DNA of 64,000 bases from Procambarus clarkii. Its lineage: Eukaryota > Arthropoda > Malacostraca > Decapoda > Cambaridae. The notes below the pieces were generated by a model that ran no database searches, had not been told where the DNA came from, and was given only the letters and a program-made list of their open reading frames with translations. The stretch is taken from NCBI RefSeq assembly GCF_040958095.1, contig NC_091154.1:48571952-48635951 (forward strand), written 5' to 3'. The position numbers and the translations under genes were made by a program. This document shows, piece after piece, positions 42,658 to 52,551 of this stretch; the stretch's first letter is position 1, and each line of letters opens with the position of its first letter.

Positions 42658-43212
42658 GTTTTTGGTAGCTCTCACCCGCGGTGTTCTGAATGTGTTGATG
42701 GTGAATATATATAGTGTGTGACAGTGTAGTCTGTAAATAGATTGTATATATACATAAAATAGCATGATAATGGTAAATATGTGCAACATATGTGTACACA
42801 AGTGTCATGAACGTAACAGTGTCCTTGGACAGTACGGATGTTTTACTGCCATAATATAGTATACGTGTTCATTATACATAGGATTAGCACCAAAAAATAA
42901 ATAAAATGTATTTGGAACTGCGCGCAAAAAATTAACAAAAATATATTCGTGGCAACTCGCGCGCCCCGCCCCGGGCACCCCACCGGCCCCGGGAGCTTAC
43001 TGCATGGGTGCACAGGGAATGATGACGTCACACGCCACCTTATGGACCCCATAGCAGCCAAAGTAAGTACAATTTCGAAATTCCGTTGCTATACCCATAT
43101 ACAGGGAGGGGTTTTTGACACTTTCAGAACAAAAAAGAATTTTTTTCCAAGAATTTATTTCTTGTGCACTGAGGGGGTGTCATATTTATAGGCTGCACAG
43201 TTAAAGGGCTAA

Positions 43213-43956
43213 ATAGCACCTGCTTATCAGTTTACAACCAAAATGTAAGATTCTTTGGTAAACATTTTGATGATATAAATGCACTACTCAAAGCAATAGG
43301 TACTAAATTATCATTCATTATTTTAACAGAAACCTGGCTAAGTAAAGACTATACCCAACTCTACAACTTAGCTGGTTATAAAGCCATTCATAACTGCAGG
43401 CCTTATAAATAAAAGGAGGTGGCACAGCAATATATCACAAAGATACCTTCATCTGCAATAGTGTCATTAGTGATAGAGATTGTGAATATACCTTTGCTAA
43501 GTTTTCCAGTAACTCCCTTAAATCCTCCTTGACTATCAGTGCCATCTATAGATTGCCCAATACCAATATAGTTTCATTCTCAGATAACCTAAGGAATCTT
43601 ATCATAAATAACAATCTCAACAAAAATCATATCATGTTAGGAGACAATTTCAATATTGAGTCTACAAAATAACCCTCAATTTGACTATTTCCGTAACAGC
43701 ATGAACTCGTGTATGCTAATCCCCACAATCACCAAGCCCACCCGAGTCACTCATACATCTGTCACTACCTTGGATCACTTATGGATTAATATATCAGCTC
43801 CCCTTACATCTGGTATAATCTATGACAGAACAACTGACCACTACCCTACCTTCCTTATAGCAAACATGGACATAACACCACCAGATAGCAAGAAACTCAC
43901 ATTCAGGCTACACAGTGAAGCAGCTATAGGCAACCTCTCAAATGCACTTCACAATG
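43213..43956 (+). pseudogene. LINE-A copy (plus), part 2 of 3: endonuclease
   Basis: Continues the frame broken at 34968: CLSVYNQNVRFFGKHFDDIN, TKLSFIILTETWLSKDY (the TETW motif of APE endonucleases), and after frameshifts FRNSMNSCMLIPTITKPTRV and TTDHYPTFLIANMDITP (DH motif). It then reaches LSNALHNV and is interrupted at TTAA by the TTAA-2 element. Confidence 0.82.
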
Positions 43957-44854
43957 TTAACACTTTCGCTCGGGGATGACGCAGCATTGCGTCATCCGTT
44001 TACTGGCGGTAATGCCGGGGATGACGCAGCATTGCGTCATCCACTTTAAAAATTCGCCAAAAATCAGGTTTGTATCCGATTTTTTGGGGACTGGTTTTAA
44101 AATGTGCGCCGATGTCTTCCCATTTCCTTTGTTGAGCCTCGTGGCCCTCAGGCGGCTTGGCACACGCCGTGGGCCCATTGTCTTTGCTCCACTGTTGTGA
44201 CCAATGTCGTCTCCCCTCGCATCTCAAACGTGTGAACATTTCGGCTATTTTCCGTGGCTATATTTCTTACTGCGGCTTTAGAAACTATCTACGCTTACTC
44301 CACGATGGATAGTAATCATGAACAAGGCCCTTCCAGGAAGAAAATTGCGAAAGAAAGGCTTGAAAAGGGTGGGAATTGGGAGTGTAGTAGGAAGGCCTCT
44401 GAGCGCTCACTCACGGCTAACGCGTGGCCCGTCTTCAACTCGTCGGCGGTTGGAGCGTGACCAGGTGTTTTTTTTTATATGCTAATGTTCCTCTAGAGAA
44501 TTTTATTACGAACCCATTGAGACCAAAATGAAAGACCTAGGACAAAAATTGAGGTGACCAGAGTGAAAATAGTGAAAACATTTTATCCCGTTTGCGCGCT
44601 CCCGGGTAACTCGTTCGCACTTTCTCTGTTTGCTGCGGGTAATTAGCCGGGCTTTTGGAGTTTATATGCATTTAGTGCTGTAGAGAATTTTATTGCGAAC
44701 ACAATGATACCAAATTTATTCTCGTAGAAGGAGAATTGAGGTGACAAAGTTGAAGAGAGTATACACTTTTCGGAATTAACGCGCGCTTCCGTGACACGCT
44801 GGGGCCCATATCGCCCTGTCGAGGGGTGGCGCGCGGGGTGAGCGAAAGTGTTAA
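43957..44854 (+). mobile_element. TTAA-2 element copy 1 (second TTAA family)
   Basis: TTAA at 43957-43960 and 44851-44854 bracket 890 bp with perfect 11-bp inverted ends CACTTTCGCTC. Removing the element plus one TTAA restores the LINE-A frame LHNVNWESEFNNTQDINSLA. Near the left end the hairpin GGATGACGCA-gcat-TGCGTCATCC occurs twice, about 45 bp apart. Inside are two degenerate units starting near 44497 and 44684, each with gagaattttattgcgaac-type sequence and a gataccaaa block, 187 bp apart. No protein is encoded. PiggyBac-like nature is inferred from the TTAA target. Confidence 0.87.
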
Positions 44855-45132
44855 CTGGGAATCTGAATTCAATAATACACAGGATATAAACTCATTAGCT
44901 AACCTCTTTCCCAAACTCTAAGCCTCAACAACACTCAATGTCTCCTCCTTACCAAACAACTGACAAAAGATTAAACTATCCATGGCTCGCAAGTGGCATA
45001 TTAAAATCAATCAACAAGAAACATGAATATGAAAAGAAACTTAGGACTGGCCTATTTACAAAGGAAGTAGTTAAAAGGTACTCATCAATGCTCACCAGTA
45101 TCATAAGACGATCAAAACTCTCCTATTAAGAG
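44855..45132 (+). pseudogene. LINE-A copy (plus), part 3 of 3
   Basis: The reading resumes as WESEFNNTQDINSLANLFPK and later QTTDKRLNYPWLASGILKSI and NKKHEYEKKLRTGLFTKEVV, the linker between endonuclease and RT in this LINE family. It ends near 45132; no RT follows, so this copy is truncated. Confidence 0.75.
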
Positions 45133-45138
45133 AATACT

Positions 45139-45294
45139 GTATTATAGGCATATCTTGTTCATATGTCTGACATATCCTGCTCATATAGCAGACACATCTT
45201 GCTCATATGGCAGACATATCTTGCTTATATGGCAGACATATGTATGTATGTAGACATATCTTGCTCATATTGCAGACATATATATGTAGACATA
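45139..45294. repeat. 22-bp tandem repeat, left part (split by a Tigger-like element)
   Basis: Units containing CATATCTTGCTCATATGGCA repeat roughly every 22 bp. The same repeat resumes on the other side of the inserted element at 47311-47370. Confidence 0.85.
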
Positions 45295-45479
45295 CTGTCT
45301 CCACTCGATTATCCGGAGTATATGGGAAGGACCCCCAGCCGGATAACCAAGTTTTCCAGATAAAAGTACTTTTTCACCTCCGAGTCCAAAAGGGCTGGAC
45401 CATTTCCAGCAATTTTTATACCACACTCATGATTTAAATTGACACACACTAATTAGTGTGTGGGGCTGGATGGGTAGTT

Positions 45480-46080
45480 AGCTGCCTAGCTGGTAGGTGG
45501 GCAGGGAAAGTGGGTGGGTGGGCAGGCAGGGATAGGTGGGTTCAGGTAGGTGGGTTTTGGATGGGTGGATAGCAGGCAGATGGGCTTGGTGGGTGAATAG
45601 GTTCGAGCAGGCAAGTGGATGGGTGGGTGAGCAGGCAGGTGGGTTGGCAGATGGAAATGCAGGCAGGCAGGTACTCACCTAGTTGTGCTTGCGGGGGTTG
45701 AGCTCTAGCTCTTTGGTCCCGCCTCTCAACCGTCAATCAACAGGTGGGTGAATAGGTGGGTAGGCATGCATGCAGGTGGGTGAACAGGTGGGTGGGTGGG
45801 CGAGCATTCAGGTGGTTGGGCAGGCAGGCAGGTGGTTGAACAAGTGGGCTATCAGGCAAGTGGGTGGGTGGCCTATCAGGCAGGTGGGTGGGTGGCCTAT
45901 CAGGCAGGTGGGTGGGTGGGCTATCAGGCAGGTGGGTGGGCGAGCAAGAAGGTGGGTGAACAGGTGAGTGGTTTGGCAGGTGGGTGGGTTGGCAGGTGGA
46001 TGGGTAGGCAAGCAGGCAGGTGGGTGGGTTGGCAGGTGGGTGAACAGTGGCTTAGTTGGCAGGTGGGTATGTGGACATGC
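45480..46080. repeat. GGTGGGT/GCAGG array with embedded LINE/SINE scrap
   Basis: Irregular repeats of GGTGGGTGGG and GCAGGCAGG, including four 24-bp units with CTATCAGGCAGGTGGGTGGG at 45846-45940. At 45680-45742 a non-repetitive segment (actcacctagttgtgcttgc, ggttgagctctagctctttg) interrupts the array; I recognise it as a common decapod interspersed-repeat end, but its class is uncertain. Confidence 0.8.
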
Positions 46081-46344
46081 AGGCGACACGCTGTACGATG
46101 ACTTTTAACATATGCGCCTTAAGTTCTGTTAAATCCCATTTTATTTTCTTGCAAATATTCAAATGAATAAATAGCAAACCAAATGCTGTACAGTACTGTT
46201 CAACTATTATAGTGTAATTTTTAATATTCGTAACTAGCTCTCCACAGCAATAAGAAAACAATATAATTCTTGCAACACCTCCAACACCACTTTCCTGGGT
46301 AGGCTTAAGCGAGTCACATCTGTTACCCCACACACTCAACACTT

Positions 46345-46700
46345 CTCCCTCCCTCCTTCCCTTCCTGATCGACTCCCTCCCTCCTTCCCTTCCCTTCCTG
46401 ATCGACTCCCTCCCTCCTTCCCTTCCCTTCCTGATCGACTCCCTCCCTCCTTCCCTTCCCTTCCTGACCGACTCCCTCCTTCCCTTCCCTTCCCTTCCTG
46501 ACCGACTCCCTCCCTCCTTCCCTTCCCTTCCTGATCGACTCCCTCCCTCCTTCCCTTCCCTTCCTGATCGACTCCCTCCCTTCCTGACCGCCTCCCTCCC
46601 TCCTTCCCTTCCCTTCCTGATCGACTCCCTCCCTCCCTCCTTCCCTTCCTTTCCTGACCGACTCCCTCCCTCCTTCCCTTCCCTTCCTGATCAACTCCCT
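46345..46700. repeat. 33-bp pyrimidine-rich minisatellite
   Basis: About 11 units with CCCTTCCCTTCCTGATCGAC, mostly 33 bp long, some shortened. Variants GATCGA and GACCGA alternate irregularly. Confidence 0.92.
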
Positions 46701-47310
46701 GCCACCTTCCCTTTGGGAGGGAATTATGGACAGTTGAACTGTGACCTTTAAGCAGTGTGTGTATGGGGCGGGTGGGGGGTGGTGGGGGGGGAGGGACGGC
46801 TTACTCGGATAACCCTACACTCGTCACCAGTAGCCAGAATTGTTTCTTAAATTTTGTTTCTTAAATACTGGATGTACAGTACATGATCATATATATATAT
46901 TTTGGTTACAGATTTTGTTTAGCAATATTATTAGGATAATAAAAGGTATAAAAATACTTGTTTCATGAATGCTTTATTGTATTGGATGGAAATTCTCCAG
47001 GCTGGCAATCTACTTCCACCTACAGAAGGATCTCTTGGGCAGGGAGGGAGCGAGGAAAAGTGAATGTGGGCGGGACAGAGGAAGTTAACAGCAGTGAGGG
47101 GTGACTCCCTTCCTTCTCGGTGGGAAGGGAGGGAGTGAGTGGTGTGGTAGTGTACAACGAGTGTTAGGCCACTGATCTGGCCAAACACCCGATTTTCCGG
47201 CTTCTATGGACATTTTGGCCGGATATTGAGATATCTTTATCCAGTCACGATTTTGGCCGTATAAGTGCGTTTTCCGGATATTCGAATCCCGGATAATCGA
47301 GTCTACAATA

Positions 47311-47696
47311 TTTTGCTTATATGGCCGACATATTATGTAGACATATTTTGCTCATATATCAAACATATATATATAGAAATATTCCATTAAAACTGTCACT
47401 AAGAGGATCACAAAATTGAAATTGTTTACAATATATGACAAAATCTTAATGCATAGGTATACTAAATTTAAGTTCTTTTGTTGAATCCTATTAAAATAAT
47501 TACCCAAACAAAACCTAAAACCTAAAATTATGATTATCTGCATGATCAAATGCACACTATATTTGCTCCATGCGAAGTCATTTGGGTACTGGGATACTGA
47601 TGCAAGATTTAGCTTCTATACAATAATTGATGTATTATTAAATGTCATTTACTTAAAACATTTCAGACACTGACAACTAACCTACTGTAGTTTCTC
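47311..47696. other. 22-bp array remainder and downstream region of the zinc-finger gene
   Basis: 47311-47370 completes the 22-bp repeat array. 47371-47696 is AT-rich non-coding DNA immediately 3' of the zinc-finger stop codon (minus strand). I do not see an unambiguous AATAAA signal close to the stop, so the 3' end of a transcript cannot be placed. Confidence 0.5.
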
Positions 47697-49094
47697 TCAA
47701 GTATGGACTCTCTTGTGTTTGTGAACGCTCTGTTTATGTTTAAAAGATTTCAAACACACTGAACACTGGTATGGCCTCTCGCCTGTATGAACTCTCATGT
47801 GAGTTGCAAGATGCTCTTTTCGTGAAAAAAATTTTGTACACTCTAGACATTGATAGGGTTTAACTCCTGTATGAATTTTCATGTGTGATAAAAGATTGCC
47901 TCTTTGCTTAAAAAGTTTCAGACACTCTGAACACTGATAAGGATTCTCTGAAGAATGATTTCTCATATGTGTTACTAAAACAGATTTACATGAATAGTAT
48001 TTCAGACACTCTGAACACTGATATGGTGTATGTTCTGTATGAACTCTCGAATGTGTTACTAAAGCAGATTTACATGACAAATATTTCAGACACACTGAAC
48101 ATTGATATTGCTTAGGTTTTGCATGGACCTTTGCATGCTTTACTAAAGCAGATTTACGTAAAAAGTATTTATGACATTTTGGGCACTGATATGAGTTATC
48201 TCTTGTATGAATCTTTGTGTGATTTCTTAATGTAGATTTAAGTACAAAGTATTTTAGACACACTGAACATTGATATGATGCCTTTCCTGTGTGATGTTTT
48301 GCATGTGTTGTCAGATATCGCTTTTGTGTAAAACGTTTCGGACAATCTGAACACTGGTATCTTTTATCTTTTTCATGGACTGTCAAATGTCTTATAAGAT
48401 CAGTTTTATGCTTAAAATAGTTCAGACACTCTGAACACTGAAATGGTCTCTCTCCTGTATGAACTTTCATATGGTTAACTAAACTACCTTGATGAGCAAA
48501 ACATTTCAGGCATTCTGAGCACTGATAGGGTTTCTCTCCAGTGTGTACTCTCATATGTACTACAAGGTTGCCTTTTTGCATAAAATATTTCTGACACTCA
48601 GAACATTGATATGGTTTCTCACCAGTATGAAGTTTCGAATGTATTGCGAGAGCAGATTTATTTGAGAAGCATTTGAGACACTCAGAACACTGATATGGTT
48701 TATCTCTTGTATGAACTCTCATATGAGTAATTAGATTAGCTTTACAAGTAAAATTCTTCAGACATCCTGAACACTGAAAGGGTTTCTCTCCTGCATGAAA
48801 TTTCTTGTGAGTTACTAGAGTAGATTTATATGCAAAGCATTTTTGACACTCATCACACTGAAATGGTCTGTTTCCTGTATGAGCTTTAATGTGCGTTACA
48901 AGGTTTTCTTTTCGTGAAAAACTTTTCAGGCACTCTGAACACTGATAGGGTTTCTCTCCTGTATGAAGTCTCATGTGTGTTACTAGAGTATATTTACTTT
49001 TATAGACTTTTGAACATACTGAACAACAGTAGAGCTTTTTACCAGTTTCAGTTTTCACAGTATACTCTTCTGACAAATTAGAATAAATATTCAT
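47697..49094 (-). CDS. C2H2 zinc-finger protein, 16 tandem fingers
   Basis: A 465-residue frame on one exon, starting MNIYSNLSEEYTVKTETGKK. After about 20 residues it is made only of C2H2 fingers, 16 in all, each YQCSECLKxF-type with CX2CX12HX3H spacing. TGEKP-like linkers are good in fingers 1-7 and 14-16 and degenerate in 8-13 (GKASY, RDNSY, KPKQY, EHTPY). Residues at helix positions -1, 2, 3, 6 differ between fingers (for example R,E,N,T in finger 2; Q,G,N,V in 6; H,T,D,R in 8; R,E,H,T in 15), as expected for a sequence-specific DNA-binding nuclear protein. No KRAB, BTB or ZAD domain is seen; an N-terminal domain could lie on an upstream exon. The last finger ends directly at the stop. Uninterrupted frame and conserved Cys/His argue for a functional gene. 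The start is the only Met before finger 1. Confidence 0.85.
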   Translation of the reverse strand: MNIYSNLSEEYTVKTETGKKLYCCSVCSKVYKSKYTLVTHMRLHTGEKPYQCSECLKSFSRKENLVTHIKAHTGNRPFQCDECQKCFAYKSTLVTHKKFHAGEKPFQCSGCLKNFTCKANLITHMRVHTRDKPYQCSECLKCFSNKSALAIHSKLHTGEKPYQCSECQKYFMQKGNLVVHMRVHTGEKPYQCSECLKCFAHQGSLVNHMKVHTGERPFQCSECLNYFKHKTDLIRHLTVHEKDKRYQCSDCPKRFTQKRYLTTHAKHHTGKASYQCSVCLKYFVLKSTLRNHTKIHTRDNSYQCPKCHKYFLRKSALVKHAKVHAKPKQYQCSVCLKYLSCKSALVTHSRVHTEHTPYQCSECLKYYSCKSVLVTHMRNHSSENPYQCSECLKLFKQRGNLLSHMKIHTGVKPYQCLECTKFFSRKEHLATHMRVHTGERPYQCSVCLKSFKHKQSVHKHKRVHT

Positions 49095-49504
49095 TGTTGT
49101 AATGACTGGTATAGTCTAGCTTTTGTTGTAATGACTGGTATAGCCTAGCTTTTGTTGTAATAACTGGTATAGTCTAGCTTTTGTTGTAATAACTGGTATA
49201 GTCTAGCTTTTGTTGTAATGACTGGTATAGTCTAGCTTTTGTTGTAATGACTGGTATAGTCTAGCTTTTGTTGTAATGACTGGTATAGCCTAGCTTTTGT
49301 TGTAATGACTGGTATAGTCTAGCTTTTGTTGTAATGATTGTTAAAGCCTAGCTTTTGTTGTAATGACTGGTATAGCCTAGCTTTAGTTGTAATGATTGTT
49401 ATAGCCTAGCTTTTGTTGTAATGACTGGTATAGTCTAGCTTTTGTTGTAATGACTGGTATAGTCTAGCTTTTGTTGTAATGACTGGTATAGCCTAGCTTT
49501 TGTT
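49095..49504. repeat. 29-bp minisatellite directly upstream of the zinc-finger start
   Basis: About 14 head-to-tail units of 29 bp containing TGTTGTAATGACTGGTATAG and CTAGCTTT. Variation is limited (tagtct versus tagcct, aatgac versus aataac, one or two gattgtt units). On the coding strand it abuts the ATG at 49094, so it would occupy the 5' UTR or promoter-proximal intron of the gene. Confidence 0.95.
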
Positions 49505-49629
49505 GCTATTAATCTAAATGGTTAAAATCTCTTGGTTAAAATACCAGTTTGTTTTATTTTTGTTAATTTTGATGTTTCATTTGTGTTTGCAAGTACAGTA
49601 TGTTAAATTGAAAATTAGTAAATGTATGC

Positions 49630-49965
49630 ATATATGTGTAATTACCTAAGTGTAGTTACAGGATGAGAGCTATGCTCGCGGTGTCCCGTCTACCAAGCAC
49701 TCTTTGTTGTATAATGCTTTGAAAGTTCTGACAGTTTTGGCCTCTACCACTTACTTACCTAACTTGTTCCAAATATCTACCACTGTTTGCGAAAGTGAAT
49801 TTTCTTATATTTCTTTGGCTGATTTGTTTAGTTAGTTGTAATCTATGATCTCTTGTTGAGATCTATGATCGATTCCTATTACTATCTTGTACGTAGTGAT
49901 CATGTGTAAAGTTTCCCACGTGTTTTCGTGAGGGGTTGCGTCCCTATACCCCACGAGGACAGAGA
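49630..49965 (-). pseudogene. C-terminal fragment of a LINE RT protein
   Basis: The minus strand reads ATPHENTWETLHMITTYKIV, IGIDHRSQQEIIDYN, then after stops VVEAKTVRTFKALYNKECLV, the typical last block of a CR1/jockey-type LINE, followed by a short 3' UTR ending in gtaattaca. Multiple stops. No upstream RT remains. Confidence 0.7.
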
Positions 49966-49984
49966 GAGGCCAGACTTCACTCAC

Positions 49985-50228
49985 AGAGTGTGTTTGTGGA
50001 GTGCGCTCATGAGGTGTCCACCTCACTGGGTGAGGATATTTCCTTCAGTCATTTCAGTGTACTAGAGGATCATCATCCCTCTGGTGAGTGAAATTATTCC
50101 CTGTTGTATGATGTCCCATTCCCTGTGTCCTTTAATTAATGAATGTAATGCATGCACCCTGTTCATTAAAGTTCCACCAATTCAAAATATTGAGTCGACT
50201 CTGAGTGTTTACTCTTGTGTTCGAGGAT
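49985..50228 (+). repeat. Possible solo LTR
   Basis: The segment starts tgtgtttgtggagtgcgctc and runs to gtttactcttgtgttcgagg followed by atattataataaaaca, with a ttcattaaagttcc stretch that could be a polyadenylation region. The composition and ending remind me of LTRs of Ty3/gypsy elements, but I cannot define matching ends or a target duplication. Tentative. Confidence 0.3.
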
Positions 50229-50805
50229 ATTATAATAAAACATTTGTACTGTATTTCTGATTTAAAGTAACAAAAAAATGTGCCAAGTAAGGAATAAGGA
50301 ACAGGTTTCGATAGTTTGTACTCCAGTGTTTGGTTTAAAAGAACGTGCCTCTTACATTGTTATTTCTTATAAACTTTCATGTATTTTTTCTTTAGGATAA
50401 AATAAAGCTTGTCAACTCAAATAAGGCTGTCAGAAAAAATAATAGGAATATCAGCTATTACTCAAATGCTGTCTGCACAGATATGTCTTGAAGGCTTCTT
50501 GATCAATGGTATCAGGGAAGATTAAGGGTTGTGGTTTGTTCTTTCATATATCTGTGGAATAAAAAATGAGATATCTAAAGCCTTTAATCTTAAATTTACG
50601 AAAGATAATATAAAATATAAATGTGTTTTGGATGAAAAAGTACAAAATTTAGAAATAAATGTTCATAAATTTTATCAAGAATTAATACATTTATAATACA
50701 TTACAAGAAAGTGCATAGTAATTTTTTGCTGTAATATATTTTGCATTAAATTCCCACGTAAAGAATACAACGGACATCCTGAGATTATATAATTAAGTAC
50801 ACAAA
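50229..50805. other. AT-rich spacer, no recognisable feature
   Basis: About 580 bp of AT-rich DNA. No coding frame of note, no tandem repeat and no element ends are seen. Confidence 0.5.
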
Positions 50806-51392
50806 TTAACCTCTCAACTGTGCAGCGCTTGGAGGCCCTCGACGGGGGGTGCGCAAAGCGCCTCTGGGTATTTTTATTTTTAGCGTACGATTCAGAACTC
50901 CCGCGGCTACATGGGGTTCACATCAGCTTCCTCAGGGCTCTTGTAAACAGATGCCATTTAAAAAAAAAATCATGGGCAACATTCTCGGGTGTTAGGGCCT
51001 CAGTACTGAGTGAGCAACCAAGGCTGGCGCACGCAGCATGAGCTCACAGCACTGCTGTTCAGCTTGTGACCACAGCATCACCTAATAATGTCAAGATATA
51101 TATATAACTGGTATTATTTAGCCATGATAGTATTACAGAAGAGTAAGTAAGTAATTATCAAAGGAAGGCACCAAACTGGGAAAGCTATGTAGCACCATCA
51201 AATGTGCGGGATAATCAGAGGGCGCTAAATATCACCAAGGATGCCAATACGAGAACTGAAATGCATAAGGCGAATGATATCAAAAGTATCCGAGTCACCA
51301 AGAATACTATTGAGGGACAAGCGACCGCGGGGGACGGTCGGAAAACAAGGACACATGCTCTTCCCGGAAGTCAGGACATTCAACAAGGATCT

Positions 51393-51573
51393 TCTTGAGA
51401 TGATTTCGGGGCTTTAGTGTCCCCGCGGCCCGGTCCTCGACCAGGCCTCCACCCCCAGGAAGCAGCCCGTGACAGCTGACTAACACCCAGGTACCTATTT
51501 TACTGCTAGGTAACAGGGGCATAGGGTGAAAGAAACTCTGCCCATTGTTTCTCGCCGGCGCCTGGGATCGATA
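51393..51573 (-). mobile_element. tRNA-SINE (family II) inserted in the LINE zinc knuckle
   Basis: Same sequence as 59228-59412 (ttgagatgatttcggggctt, agcagcccgtgacagctgac, tttctcgccggcgcctggga), minus orientation, lacking most of the tRNA-like head. The LINE protein reads CPNCIVPLTVVHI before it and ILVECPDFREEHVSLFS after it, so removal restores a CX2C...H...C knuckle. Confidence 0.88.
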
Positions 51574-51692
51574 TGCACAACCGTAAGAGGGACAATGCAA
51601 TTAGGACAATAAGGAGCAGGACGGCGCTCCATCAAGTGACCACGAGTTAAGCGAGTATTGGCAATACGCAACCTTGCCAGAGCCATTTCCCA

Positions 51693-52520
51693 TCACCGGT
51701 TACAGTGGTAGGAGGACGGCCACGAGGACACACAACTCTTAAGGGTACGCAGTTTGTTACTGGTAACAGACGACCAACAAGCCTGCCAACGGGTAAGGAT
51801 GGAGGAATGGATAACCGGGTAAAAGTCGGAATAAGGAATACCTTTACGAGAGATGGGACAAGAGCGGACAGCTTCCCTGGCGGAGGCATCCACACGCTCA
51901 TTTAAAGAGACACCGATATGGCTGGGAACCCAACAAAACTCAACCAACTTAAATTTACTGTGAACAAGAAACAACCAACGCTGGATCTTAACAACCACTG
52001 GATAAACTGGATTAAAGGACCCGAGAGCCATGAGGGCACTCCTAGAGTCAACAACAACTACAAAGGAAGATTGACAACGAGAAAGCAGGAGACGAAGAGC
52101 ATAGAGAATAGCATAAAGTTCCGCTGTAAAGATGCTAGTCTCCGGAGGTAAGCGACACATATAAGTGCAATCAGGAAAAACAACAGAGTAGCCAACACCG
52201 TCCGCAGACTTAGACCCATCGGTGAAGATGGAAACGGAGCAGGAGTGAGAAGAAAAATGCTCAAGGAAAAGTCGTTTTAGAACCGTAGGAGGGGTAAAAG
52301 CTTTGGTGATGCGGGTTAAAGATGTACAAAACTGCGAAAGGGGGATTCTCCAATGGGGCAAAGAATGAACAACACGAGGAGAACTATTAGAAATATGAAC
52401 CGAAAGAGAATCTTGTAAGCGAGATAACCGGACAGAAAGAGGGAGGTGGTGAAGAGGAACAGGAACCGCAGGAGGGGTAAAAGTTAAAGCACGACAGAGA
52501 CGAGAGGAAGGATGTTGCAA
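51693..52520 (-). pseudogene. RNase H domain of the I-superfamily LINE ORF2
   Basis: The frame contains all catalytic positions: VSIFTDGSKSADGVGYSVVF (Asp), SIFTAELYAILYALRLL (Glu), VVVVDSRSALMALGS (Asp) and WVPSHIGVSLNERVDASARE (His, Asp). It follows the RT thumb (frame at 52552-52854, HTSWGVGRCALLALHSSLVL) after a frameshift, so it is a disrupted part of ORF2 and not a separate gene. It continues downstream into the zinc knuckle at 51686-51495. Confidence 0.88.
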
Positions 52521-52551
52521 GGACTGCGCAAGGTAGTGAAGACAGTAGTGA

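Larger units (their letters stand above)
34969..43212 (-). mobile_element. TTAA-1 element copy E, expanded by nested insertions
   Basis: TTAA at 34969-34972 (left) and CTAA, a mutated TTAA, at 43209-43212 (right). Removing the element restores a continuous LINE-A reading frame (KNKL then LNSTCLSVYNQN). Own sequence: 34973-35036, 38950-39612, 40035-40213 and 42658-43208, about 1.45 kb, matching copy F block for block (ctcccgcggctacatggggt; attattaggttacagcat-type region; tacgtgttcattatacatag). Nested inside are two CR1 LINEs and a minisatellite. The orientation is opposite to copies B, C and D. Confidence 0.85.
45295..47308. mobile_element. Tigger-like non-autonomous element with GC-rich arrays
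   Basis: The left end ctgtctccactcgattatcc and the right end (inverted: ttgtagactcgattatccgg) share ACTCGATTATCCGG, with TA on both sides (45293-45294, 47309-47310). The right terminus 47165-47308 matches the left end of the transposase-bearing element at 13497. Inside: GGTGGGT/GCAGG arrays (45480-46080), a C-rich 33-bp minisatellite (46345-46700), the G-rich block with gtgtgtatggggcg (46755-46815) and a block (46840-46990) shared with the element at 31249. No transposase. Confidence 0.83.
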
